Of a stretch of DNA of 64,000 bases, positions 16,892 through 25,312 are shown in pieces. Numbering within the stretch: position 1 is the stretch's first letter; each line of letters begins with the position of its first letter. Origin of the DNA: CAKUIA01 sp044433115. GTDB taxonomy: Bacteria > Verrucomicrobiota > Verrucomicrobiia > Opitutales > Intestinicryptomonadaceae. Below the pieces are notes generated by a model that searched no databases, was not told where the DNA came from, and was given only the letters and a program-made list of their open reading frames with translations. The stretch covers positions 18,535 to 82,534 of the forward strand of contig JAWXTY010000005.1 in assembly GCA_044433115.1 (NCBI GenBank), written 5' to 3'. The position numbers and the translations under genes were made by a program.

Positions 16892-17875
16892 ATGGAGTTA
16901 AAAGCAAATAAGGCTTTTTTAATTCCACCTAGAAGCGAGCCGTCTGAAGAAATTCTCAGTGCGGCTCGAATTATATCAAAGGGTGGCTGCGTTGCTGTAC
17001 CTACAGAAACAGTGTATGGCTTGGCAGCAAATGCCCTAAACGAAGAAGCTTGCAAAGGCATCTTCTCTATAAAAAACAGACCCTATATAGACCCTCTTAT
17101 AGTACACGTATCAAGCTTTGATATGCTAAATGACATTGCTTATACGAACGAGCTTGCTCTAAAGCTAGCAAAAAAATATTGGGCAGGACCATTAACTATG
17201 GTTCTAAAAAAGAAAGACGTAATCTCTGATATAGTATCGGCAAATTTGGATACTGTGGCAGTTAGAATGTCGAAACACCCAATAATGAATGCTCTTATAG
17301 AAGCGAGCAATGTGCCTCTAGCAGCTCCAAGTGCGAACCCCTTTGGCTATATTAGCCCAACTAAGGCAGAACACGTTAAGGCTCAATTAGGAGATAAGAT
17401 AGAATTGATTTTAGACGGCGGGCAATGCCAATGCGGACTAGAGTCAACTATAATATCACTCGTCGACGAGACTTGCCCGAAGCTATTGAGGTATGGACCT
17501 ATATCTAAAGAGGACATAGAGGAAACATTGGCTATGGAACTTGAAATACCAAAAGCAAACCCTGCTCAGCCTACAGCTCCAGGAATGCTTAAGGCTCACT
17601 ATAGTCCAAATGCACAGTTTTCTACTTTTACAGAAATTTCTGAAATTGAAGAAGGCTTCGAAGGTGCAATTATATATCTAAAGCGACCTGAATTGATAAC
17701 TAAAGATAGTTATTGGTTATCAGAAGATGGAAACTTGGAGGAAATTGCAAAAAATTTATACGATTTAATCAGGTTTTGCGATAAAACCTACAAAAACATA
17801 AAGTGTCAATGCCCTAAAAACGAAGGATTAGGGGCTGCAATATGCGATAGATTAAGGCGTGCAAGCGAGAAATAA
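16892..17875 (+). CDS. L-threonylcarbamoyladenylate synthase, Sua5 type
   Basis: Makes threonylcarbamoyl-AMP for the t6A37 modification of ANN-decoding tRNAs. At 327 residues it is the long Sua5 form: an N-terminal YrdC domain (GGCVAVPTETVYGLAANA near 30-47, then KNRPYIDPLIVH and LAAPSANPFGYISPT) plus a linker and C-terminal Sua5 domain starting near APGMLKAHYSP. It follows rpsR by 25 bp, an association with translation that fits its role. Confidence 0.93.
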   Translation: MELKANKAFLIPPRSEPSEEILSAARIISKGGCVAVPTETVYGLAANALNEEACKGIFSIKNRPYIDPLIVHVSSFDMLNDIAYTNELALKLAKKYWAGPLTMVLKKKDVISDIVSANLDTVAVRMSKHPIMNALIEASNVPLAAPSANPFGYISPTKAEHVKAQLGDKIELILDGGQCQCGLESTIISLVDETCPKLLRYGPISKEDIEETLAMELEIPKANPAQPTAPGMLKAHYSPNAQFSTFTEISEIEEGFEGAIIYLKRPELITKDSYWLSEDGNLEEIAKNLYDLIRFCDKTYKNIKCQCPKNEGLGAAICDRLRRASEK

Positions 17876-17907
17876 TGCAAAAAAATCAAAAAAAGTGAAA
17901 AAAATGC

Positions 17908-17936
17908 TTGCACTTTCAAAATCTATCCTATTTATT
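17908..17936 (+). promoter_or_regulatory. Candidate promoter for rplU-rpmA
   Basis: AAAAAATGCTTGCAC followed 17 bases later by TTTATT, directly upstream of rplU. The upstream half nearly matches the sequence before rpsR (AAAATGCTTGCAA). The -10 match is weak. Confidence 0.3.
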
Positions 17937-17956
17937 TGACTCTTTTACAATTTACG

Positions 17957-18274
17957 ATGATGAAGGCTACAATTAAAATACAAGGTAAACAACTAACGGT
18001 ATCAGAAGGCGATATTTATTTCGTTGACCGCGTTAAAGATTCAAATGCGGGAGATTTAATTTCCATTAACGAAGTTTTGATGCTAGGCGAAGGCGAAACA
18101 GCTAAGTTCGGTACACCTATTGTTGACGGAGCAAGCGTTGAATTCAAAATTCTTGAAAACAAACGTGGTAAAAAAGTTCTAATCTACAAGAAGAAACGCC
18201 GTAAGGGATACCAACGCAAGAATGGACATAGACAAGAATTGTCTGTAATTAAAATTGAATCAATCAAAGGATAG
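17957..18274 (+). CDS. rplU: 50S ribosomal protein bL21
   Basis: About 105 residues from the ATG at 17957. Hallmarks are KIQGKQLTVSEGD near the N-terminus and KVLIYKKKRRKGYQRKNGHRQ near the C-terminus. The longer frame beginning at a TTG upstream adds residues not seen in L21. The second ATG at 17960 is an equally good start. It is followed 11 bp later by rpmA in the usual L21-L27 pair. Confidence 0.93.
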   Translation: MMKATIKIQGKQLTVSEGDIYFVDRVKDSNAGDLISINEVLMLGEGETAKFGTPIVDGASVEFKILENKRGKKVLIYKKKRRKGYQRKNGHRQELSVIKIESIKG

Positions 18275-18285
18275 GAGCTGAGAAT

Positions 18286-18525
18286 ATGGCACATAAAAAA
18301 GGACAAAGTTCTTCAAAGAATGGCAGTGATTCTAATGCACAACGTCGTGGCGTTAAGAAATATGGTGGCGAAGCTATTTTAGCTGGTGGTATCATAGTAC
18401 GTCAATGTGGTACTAGGTTTCACCCAGGACTAAATGTTGGTTGCGGTAAAGACTACACTCTTTTCGCACTTAAAGACGGAACAGTAAAATGGGACGGAGC
18501 TCACAGAAAAGTATCTGTGATCTAA
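18286..18525 (+). CDS. rpmA: 50S ribosomal protein bL27
   Basis: A 79-residue protein with the invariant MAHKKGQSSSKNGSDS start, which reaches the peptidyl-transferase centre, and GGIIVRQCGTRFHPG. It has a good AGGAG ribosome-binding site. It begins directly with MAHKKG, so no N-terminal cleavage extension of the Firmicute type is present. A terminator follows. Confidence 0.97.
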   Translation: MAHKKGQSSSKNGSDSNAQRRGVKKYGGEAILAGGIIVRQCGTRFHPGLNVGCGKDYTLFALKDGTVKWDGAHRKVSVI

Positions 18526-18551
18526 TTTAAGCCAATTTTTAATTAAATTTC

Positions 18552-18582
18552 AAAAACTCTCTTATCCAAGGGAGTTTTTTTA
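18552..18582 (+). terminator. Terminator after rpmA
   Basis: AAACTCTC and GGGAGTTT form a stem around TTATCCAA, followed by a run of seven Ts. Confidence 0.7.
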
Positions 18583-18860
18583 TGTCCACTTTTTTAGTGG
18601 ACAGCATTTTTAGTGGACAGTGGACAGCATTTTTAGTGGACAGTGGACAGTTAGTCTCAAGAAAATTTTAGAGTCGCTAGTTTTTAGCGATTATCTTTTT
18701 TATTAAAAGTCGAAACACGAAAGTCGAAACACGAAAGTCGAAACACGAAAGTCGAAAGATTTTTTTTAAGGAGCATTATAAACTAGAGATATTAATTTCC
18801 CCAAAAAGCTCGCTGTCCACTGTCCACTGTCCACTGAAAATGCTGTCCACTGAAAGTGCA
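18581..18860. repeat. Structure D: GTGGACA inverted arms around a 14-bp tandem repeat
   Basis: The left part (about 18583-18650) repeats TTTTTAGTGGACAG and GTGGACAG several times. The right part (18812-18854) carries the complement, CTGTCCACTGTCCACT and ATGCTGTCCACTG, so the two arms can pair over about 40 bp. Between them lies GTCGAAACACGAAA three times (18709-18750) plus a partial fourth unit, and a GTCGCTAG...TAGCGA hairpin. There is no gene in it. It runs straight into family-C copy C2. Confidence 0.75.
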
Positions 18861-19130
18861 AAGCCTAAAATCTTAAATAGATTGTAATTAACTCGAAAGA
18901 GATACTTCTCTTTCGATGGATGGGGCTTTTATTGAAATATCTTTAATTTTTTCAAAATTAATTTATTTCAATAAAAGGAAGAGTGGGCAACCGACTAGCA
19001 CCCCTAGAAAACACGCTAATCAACACGACGCCAGCGACCCAAACATAAAGTCAAGGCTAGCCTTGTTTCAGGTTTTAAGGACGGGAACTAAGTCCTTAAT
19101 GGGGTTATAGGGGCAAAGCCCCTAACTGCC
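18853..19130 (+). repeat. Family C structured repeat, extended copy C2
   Basis: Extended element. Hairpin TCGAAAGAGA-TACT-TCTCTTTCGA (18893-18916), then a 14-pair stem CTTTTATTGAAATA/TATTTCAATAAAAG (18926-18939 and 18964-18977), then the core from GGGCAA at 18985 with CAAGGC/GCCTTG, TTAAGGAC/GTCCTTAA and TAGGGGC/GCCCCTA (19108-19124). The first hairpin is identical in C3, whereas the second stem has an unrelated but equally paired sequence there. It points into the 3' end of lysS. Confidence 0.78.
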
Positions 19131-19224
19131 TTCCCCTAACTGCCTACGTACTGCAACAAAAAAGCAAAACCTTTTTGGGGGTTTTGCTTTTTGCTTTATA
19201 TTTTGTTTTGCTTTGCTGTTAAGC

Positions 19225-20706
19225 TTAGAGGTTTTTTAGAGTAGGAAAGAGTACTGTATCTCTTATATTTTCGGCAGCAGTTAGGAGTATAACGAGTCTG
19301 TCGATACCAACGCCCATACCGCCTGCAGGAGGCATACCGTGTTCCATAGCAGTGAGGAAGTCTTCGTCGAGGTTTTGAATTTCTTCGCCGACTTGGTCTT
19401 CGAGCATTTGTCTTTGGATAATTGGGTCGTTTTGTTCTGAGTATGCAGGGGCAACTTCTTGACCATTGATGCAGAGTTCGAATACGTCGAGGAGTTCTGG
19501 GTTCTTTTGGTTAAGTTTAGCTAGTGGGCAAAGTTGCTTATCGATATGTAGAACGAAAGTAGGTTGGATAAGGTTTGGCTCTATCATTTTGCTGAATACA
19601 GCGTTGCTTATTTCGAAATCTTCTAAGTTGTTTATGTCGTCGATTTTTAGACCTTGTTCTAGGCAGAAGTTGATTTTGTGTTCCTTAGAGCGAGAGAACC
19701 ACTCTGAGTCCTTGGTAGCTTCTACAATGAGGTCTCTATAGTCTGCTTTACGCCATTCGCCGCCAAGTTCGATTAGGTTGCCATCTGGCATATTTATAGA
19801 AGTTGTGCCAAGGATATTTTTGCAAATTCGAGTAATCATAGTTTGGAAGAGTTCCATCATAGAGTCGAAATTGCCGTAAGCTTGGTATACTTCAAGCATA
19901 GTAAATTCTGGATTATGCTTTTTGTCGAGACCTTCGTTACGGAATACTCTGCCAAGTTCGAAAACTCTTTCAAAGCCACCAATTAGCATTCTCTTTAAGA
20001 AAAGCTCAGGGGCGATACGCAAGAACACCTCAGTGTCGAGGGCGTTCATATGAGTCGTAAATGGGCGAGCTGCTGCTCCTCCTGCAACAGTGTTGAGGAT
20101 AGGCGTTTCAACTTCGAGGAAATCTCTTTCCCATAGGAACTGCCTAATTTCTTGGATAATCTTAGAACGCAACTTAAAGCGAGTTTGAGACTCGTTATTT
20201 GTGATTAGGTCTAAGTATCTTTGTCTATAAATTTGTTCGCTATCAGTTAAGCCGTGCCATTTTTCAGGGAGAGGGCGAAGAGCCTTAGTTAGCATTTTGT
20301 AGTCGCTAATTTTAACAGTGATTTCGCCTGTTTTAGTTTTGAATAAAACGCCTTTAGCTCCAATTATATCACCAACGTCGATTTCTTTTTTGAAGCATTC
20401 GTTATAGATACCTTCTGGGAGGTTGTCTCTTGATACATAAAGTTGGATAATGCCGTGTCTGTCTTGAATTTTCAAGAAGGCAGCTTTGCCCATTAGTCTG
20501 TATAGCAAAATTCTGCCAGCGACAGAAACTTCGCAAGTATTTTCTTGAGTTTCGTCGAAAAGCGAGATTGCTTCAAGGCTAGTGTGAGTTTGAGTCCATT
20601 CGTTTCTAAATGGGTCTTCGCCTCTAGCACGCATAGCGTCTAGCTTTGCCTTACGCACTTCGAATAGCTTATTTGTGTTTGTCTTATTTTCTTCTTGTTC
20701 GCTCAT
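19225..20706 (-). CDS. lysS: Lysyl-tRNA synthetase, class II
   Basis: Charges tRNA-Lys. I start it at the ATG at 20704-20706 (MSEQEENKTN), giving 493 residues; the longer frame adds a hydrophobic leader foreign to LysRS. An OB-fold anticodon-binding domain (about 50-170) is followed by class II motif 2 (RVFELGRVFRNEGLD) and motif 3 (GMGVGIDRLVILL) near the C-terminus. It lies 51 bp after mutL. Confidence 0.96.
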   Translation of the reverse strand: MSEQEENKTNTNKLFEVRKAKLDAMRARGEDPFRNEWTQTHTSLEAISLFDETQENTCEVSVAGRILLYRLMGKAAFLKIQDRHGIIQLYVSRDNLPEGIYNECFKKEIDVGDIIGAKGVLFKTKTGEITVKISDYKMLTKALRPLPEKWHGLTDSEQIYRQRYLDLITNNESQTRFKLRSKIIQEIRQFLWERDFLEVETPILNTVAGGAAARPFTTHMNALDTEVFLRIAPELFLKRMLIGGFERVFELGRVFRNEGLDKKHNPEFTMLEVYQAYGNFDSMMELFQTMITRICKNILGTTSINMPDGNLIELGGEWRKADYRDLIVEATKDSEWFSRSKEHKINFCLEQGLKIDDINNLEDFEISNAVFSKMIEPNLIQPTFVLHIDKQLCPLAKLNQKNPELLDVFELCINGQEVAPAYSEQNDPIIQRQMLEDQVGEEIQNLDEDFLTAMEHGMPPAGGMGVGIDRLVILLTAAENIRDTVLFPTLKNL

Positions 20707-20757
20707 TTTATAAATTATTAAGACAAAAATTAGACTAGAATAAGCGTTAAAAGGCAA

Positions 20758-22548
20758 TTACAAAAAGAGCTTTTTTAGGGAATTTTCGTCAATTTCCTTA
20801 ATTATATAAGAGCCATCTGGGGCATTTGAGCTGTTTTGGCACTTAAATAATTTTTCTAAGAGCTTCAAAGCGTGTGTCTCTCCCTTTTCGATGCGTAGAT
20901 TTTTTACAGACTTTATTGCAGTTTTAGCAAAAATTTCTGCACTTAAATTTATCTTTTTATAGTTGAGCTTGCCCTCAATTGCATAGTCTAAAATATCTCG
21001 CACAAAGTTTTGAGCATTAGTGCTGTCCATCCAGTTTGGCAGAGATATAATCCTGTAGGCATTTTTAGAGAAGCTTTCGATTTGAAAGCCACAATCGTCT
21101 AAAATAGGTAGGATATTTTGCAGGAGCTGAAATTCTTGTCTGTCGCACTCAAAGAGTATTGGAAATAATAGTATTTGCTTTTCAATCTTAGACTTGTTTA
21201 GAGCTTGAAGAATGTCCTCGTAGATAATTCTTTTGAGGGCTGCTTTTGCGTCTAAAATTTTTAGGCTATTGTTGTATTGAAAAATTTCCAAGTTGCCAAT
21301 GCTCGCAATGTGCCTCCAGCTAAAACGAGGTATCGTGTGCGTACTTTGCAATTCTGCTATAGGGGAAGTATTAGGAACACTTTCTTCTATTTCTGGCAAG
21401 GCTTCACGATTGGTAGTATTTTCTACACTTTCGACCTTTAAGACCTTTTTTACATTTGTGAGCATAGAAACTTTTGTAGGGAAAATTGCAGGGCGTAACA
21501 AATCAGCTTCTGGCTCTTTTTCGGGAGTTTTTTGAAAGTCTTTTAAATGAGCCTTATTGAAATTATCCAAATTTTCAGAGAATGCTTCACATAGAAAATC
21601 CCTAACATCGTTCTCTTGCTTAAAGCGTATTTCACGCTTTGCAGGGTGGACATTTACATCGATTAGCGTTGGGTCTATATCTACAAATATAAAGCCTGCC
21701 CCATATCTTCCATAAGGCACAAATTGCCTATAGGCTTCTTTGAATGCAAAGAAAATACCCTTAGCCTCAACAGGACGTAAATTAATAAAAGACATAATGT
21801 TACGAGAAGTACCAAAAGACTCTTGAGGCTTTAAAATTGTACCTCTAAGCGAAAAAGCACCCCTTACAAAAGGCTTTAGTTCAAAGACTTTTTCGCTCAT
21901 TGCTTTTCCATAAATTTTTTCTATTCTAGTTATTAAATCTAAGTTTTTAACAGACTTAAAAATAACCTTAGAATTTTCTTTTAATATAAAAGAAATATGC
22001 GAATGAGCAAGGGCGTAGGACTTGCAAATTTTTATAATATGACTAGCTTCCACAGCTTCTGTTTTTAGAAAATTACGCCTTGTTGGCACAGAACAAAATA
22101 GGTCTTGCACGATGATTTCTGTTCCAAAATTCATTGCACATTCACGCAGGTGTTTTGTAATCCCAGACTCAACATAAATCTCTACAGCCTTTTGCCCCTC
22201 TTGCCTTGTACGCATTGTAAAACGGCTCACAGACGCTATAGATGGCAATGCTTCGCCTCTAAACCCATAGGTATAAATTGCGTCCAAATCCTTGTTAGTT
22301 TTTATTTTACTAGTTGCGTATTGCATTAAACTGACTTCTGCTTGGGCAGGCGACATTGCAATGCCATTGTCAGTAATTTTTATTAGAGATTTGCCTCCAT
22401 TTACAAATTCTATTTCTATTTTAGATGCCCTTGCGTCGATAGAATTTTCGATAAGTTCTTTAACTACAGATGCAGGGCGTTCTACAACTTCACCTGCTGC
22501 GATTTGCTTTGCTAAGTCATCTGGTAATTTTAAAATTTCTACGCTCAT
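20758..22548 (-). CDS. mutL: DNA mismatch repair protein MutL, endonuclease motifs lost
   Basis: GHKL ATPase that couples mismatch recognition to excision. N-terminal motifs are intact: ELIENSIDA (31-39), TDNG (59-62), GFRGEAL (95-101) and DVNVHPAK (297-304). The C-terminal domain aligns where the metal-binding DQHAxxExxxxE motif should be but reads DAKAALKRIIYE (433-444), and the CPHGRP motif near the end is replaced by NAPDGS. The protein should thus lack intrinsic nicking activity. Its ATG overlaps the ligA stop as ATGA. Confidence 0.95.
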   Translation of the reverse strand: MSVEILKLPDDLAKQIAAGEVVERPASVVKELIENSIDARASKIEIEFVNGGKSLIKITDNGIAMSPAQAEVSLMQYATSKIKTNKDLDAIYTYGFRGEALPSIASVSRFTMRTRQEGQKAVEIYVESGITKHLRECAMNFGTEIIVQDLFCSVPTRRNFLKTEAVEASHIIKICKSYALAHSHISFILKENSKVIFKSVKNLDLITRIEKIYGKAMSEKVFELKPFVRGAFSLRGTILKPQESFGTSRNIMSFINLRPVEAKGIFFAFKEAYRQFVPYGRYGAGFIFVDIDPTLIDVNVHPAKREIRFKQENDVRDFLCEAFSENLDNFNKAHLKDFQKTPEKEPEADLLRPAIFPTKVSMLTNVKKVLKVESVENTTNREALPEIEESVPNTSPIAELQSTHTIPRFSWRHIASIGNLEIFQYNNSLKILDAKAALKRIIYEDILQALNKSKIEKQILLFPILFECDRQEFQLLQNILPILDDCGFQIESFSKNAYRIISLPNWMDSTNAQNFVRDILDYAIEGKLNYKKINLSAEIFAKTAIKSVKNLRIEKGETHALKLLEKLFKCQNSSNAPDGSYIIKEIDENSLKKLFL

Positions 22549-24638
22549 AAACCTAAATCCAATTGCTGGTCTGCCTGCTTTGTTTGAAGAACTTCCTTAG
22601 AGACTTCTTCGACTTCTTCAAGAACTTCTTCTTGAGTATTTTTAGAAATAATTCCCAAAAACTCTTCTTCACTAAGAACTTGCACATTGTGCTTTTTTGC
22701 CTGCTCTAGCTTTGAGCCTGCATTTTCGCCACACAATAAGTATGTAGTATTTTTACTTACACTGCCTGAAGTTACGCCTCCATTTTTTTCGATTAAATCC
22801 TTTGCTTGCGTTCTCTTTAGAGTTGGCAAAGTGCCTGTAATTACAAAAATCTTGCCTGCTAAAATTGCAGAATTTGCCTCTTCTGCCTTAAAGTTTAGAC
22901 CAAGCTCCTTTAGGGTATTAATCATACTCAAATTGTCTTCGTGCGAAAAATATTGCCTTATGGAAATCGCCACAATTTCGCCTATGCCATCTATAGCCGA
23001 AAGCTCTTCTTTGCTTGCCACGCTCAAGGTTTGCATAGTCTTAAAGTGCCTTGCTAAATCTCTTGCAATTTTCTCTCCAACATTAAAAATGCCAAGAGCA
23101 AAAATCAATCTATAAAGCTCCTTAGACTTGCTTTCTTTAATTGCTTCTATCAAATTTTGTGCAGATTTTTCTTGAAATTTATCTAGCCCTAAAAGCTTTT
23201 CTTTTGTTAAGTAATAAATATCAGATGGCTTTGTAATTAGCTTAGCGTCAAAGAGTTTTTCGACATTAGCAAAACCAAGCCCATCTATATCCATACAAGG
23301 CTTTGAGGCAAAATGCTCCAAGCGTCGCTTGACTTGCTCGCTACAATCATAGTTAGGGCAACGCCAATAAACTTCGCCATCGTCTCTCAAAAGTTTAGTG
23401 CCACAAACTGGGCAATTCTCTGGAAAAACAAAGTCTTTCGACTCCTCGCTTCGCTTATCTTTTTCTACAACTTCGACTACAGCAGGGATAATTTCGCCTG
23501 CCTTTTCTATCAAAACCTTATCGCCAATTCTTATGTCCTTACGCTTAATTTCCTCAGCATTATGCAAGGTAGCCCTCGACACGCTAGACCCCGACAAAAA
23601 GACTTTTTCCAATTCTGCAACTGGCGTTAAAACTCCTGTTCTGCCAACTTGCAAAGTTATATCTCTAATCGTCGTTATAGCCCTTTGGCTCTTGTATTTA
23701 TAGGCTACAGCCCATCTTGGGAACTTCACAGTAAAGCCAGCTTGCTCCCAAAGGCTAGTGTTGTTTAGCTTGATTACTGCCCCATCTGTATCAAAGGGAA
23801 ACTTCACTCTTTCTTCGTCTAGCTCTAAAATTTTCGCATAAGCAGCTTTCGCTCCAAGAGCAGTTTTGCTATAATTTAGAGGGCTTAAATTCCAGCTATG
23901 CAAGATAGAGCCTAAGTCGCTTTGCTTATCCAATTCAAAGCCTTTGCTTGCACCAACAAAGTAAAAAATTGCATTTAGTTTACGCTTAACTAACTCTTTT
24001 TTATCCAAGAGTTTCACAGTTCCAGAAGTCAAATTTCTTGGGTTTGCATATAGGGATTTCCCCTCGTCTTCTCGAAGTTTATTGAGGCGTTCGAACTCCT
24101 TTGCCTGCATAAAAACCTCACCACGAATTTCAATTAGCTCAGGTGGATTTTCAGTATTTAATCTACTTACAATGCCCTCAATAATTCCAATATTGGCTGT
24201 TATATCTTCGCCAACTTTGCCATCGCCACGAGTCAAAGCTTGGAGCAAAAGCCCATCTTTATATAAAAGAGAAAGCCCAACGCCATCTATTTTTGGCTCA
24301 ATGCAGTATTCTAAATCCTCAGATACGCCAAGAACCTTTTTAAGCCTCGTGTCGAAATCGCAAAATTCCTCGTAGCTAAAAACATTATCCAAGCTAAGCA
24401 TAGGGCTAAGGTGTTCTATCTTTTTAAAGCCCTTAGCTAAGTCGCTGCCGATGCGTTTAGAAATGGAATTAGCGTCCTCATATTCAGGGTAGGCATTTTC
24501 GAGAGCAATTAGCTCACGCATAAGCATATCGTAGTCAAAGTCGCTAATTAAAGAGAGGTTGTCGAGCCTATAAGACTTTTCGTAGGTCTCTAGTTCTTGG
24601 CGAAGTTTTAAGATTTTTCCCTTGGACTCTTCGCTCAT
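22545..24638 (-). CDS. ligA: NAD-dependent DNA ligase
   Basis: Seals nicks during replication and repair using NAD+. At 697 residues it is full length: adenylation domain with the lysine K116 in EPKIDGVGL, OB fold, a four-cysteine zinc finger (CPVCGTKLL...CPNYDC), helix-hairpin-helix region and a C-terminal BRCT domain (GKIFVITGTLPTLKR). It overlaps mutL downstream and lolD upstream by 4 bp each (ATGA type), so the three are probably translationally coupled. Confidence 0.97.
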   Translation of the reverse strand: MSEESKGKILKLRQELETYEKSYRLDNLSLISDFDYDMLMRELIALENAYPEYEDANSISKRIGSDLAKGFKKIEHLSPMLSLDNVFSYEEFCDFDTRLKKVLGVSEDLEYCIEPKIDGVGLSLLYKDGLLLQALTRGDGKVGEDITANIGIIEGIVSRLNTENPPELIEIRGEVFMQAKEFERLNKLREDEGKSLYANPRNLTSGTVKLLDKKELVKRKLNAIFYFVGASKGFELDKQSDLGSILHSWNLSPLNYSKTALGAKAAYAKILELDEERVKFPFDTDGAVIKLNNTSLWEQAGFTVKFPRWAVAYKYKSQRAITTIRDITLQVGRTGVLTPVAELEKVFLSGSSVSRATLHNAEEIKRKDIRIGDKVLIEKAGEIIPAVVEVVEKDKRSEESKDFVFPENCPVCGTKLLRDDGEVYWRCPNYDCSEQVKRRLEHFASKPCMDIDGLGFANVEKLFDAKLITKPSDIYYLTKEKLLGLDKFQEKSAQNLIEAIKESKSKELYRLIFALGIFNVGEKIARDLARHFKTMQTLSVASKEELSAIDGIGEIVAISIRQYFSHEDNLSMINTLKELGLNFKAEEANSAILAGKIFVITGTLPTLKRTQAKDLIEKNGGVTSGSVSKNTTYLLCGENAGSKLEQAKKHNVQVLSEEEFLGIISKNTQEEVLEEVEEVSKEVLQTKQADQQLDLGL

Positions 24639-25312
24639 AAAAACTTGCCTTCTTTAAGTATACACTGTCTATCTGTACGCTTTGCAAATTCTGGATTATG
24701 GGTAATTAGCAAAAGGGCAACCCCCTCATTTTTGCAAAGCTCAAGGAACATATCCATAATATTTTCAGCACTCTTTTCGTCTAAATTTCCAGTAGGCTCA
24801 TCAGCTAAAATCAACTTAGGCTGCAACAACAATGCACGAGCAATAGCCACACGTTGTTTTTCGCCACCACTGAGGGTCGTTATGCTATGTCTATACCTAT
24901 TTGCAAGCCCAACTTCGGCTAAAATATCTAAAGCACGCTTTTTGTATTGGCGATTATAAACACCTGCAATACGAGCAGGTAGCGTAACATTTTCCAAAGC
25001 GTTTAGTTCAGGAACAAGGCAGTAAGACTGGAACACAAAAGACATAAATTTAGAACGCAACTTAATTTGCTTTGCATTACGAAGCTTATCGACACGTGTC
25101 CCATTCCAATAAATCTCGCCACTATCTAAGCTTTCAAGAGCAGAAACCACGTTTAGAAAAGTGCTTTTGCCTGCCCCACTTTCGCCTCTCAAGCTCAGGC
25201 TTTCCGAAGGGTATATCTCAAAGGAAATGCCTCTTAATACTTCTATTACAGAAGCGTTTGGGCTTTTGAAAGACTTAACTATATCTCTACATTCTAATAT
25301 TGGGTTATTCAT
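24635..25312 (-). CDS. lolD: ABC transporter ATPase, LolD type
   Basis: ATPase that powers release of lipoproteins from the inner membrane, or of the closely related MacB-type exporter group. It has 225 residues with Walker A GESGAGKST (43-51), signature LSGGEKQRV and Walker B ILADEPTGNLD. It overlaps the LolC/E-type permease upstream by 8 bp, which supports the Lol assignment over MacB. Confidence 0.88.
   Translation of the reverse strand: MNNPILECRDIVKSFKSPNASVIEVLRGISFEIYPSESLSLRGESGAGKSTFLNVVSALESLDSGEIYWNGTRVDKLRNAKQIKLRSKFMSFVFQSYCLVPELNALENVTLPARIAGVYNRQYKKRALDILAEVGLANRYRHSITTLSGGEKQRVAIARALLLQPKLILADEPTGNLDEKSAENIMDMFLELCKNEGVALLLITHNPEFAKRTDRQCILKEGKFL

Noticed and set aside
18709..18757. 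GTCGAAACACGAAA tandem array considered as CRISPR
   Set aside because: Units are only 14 bp and directly adjacent with no unique spacers, and no cas genes are in the window.
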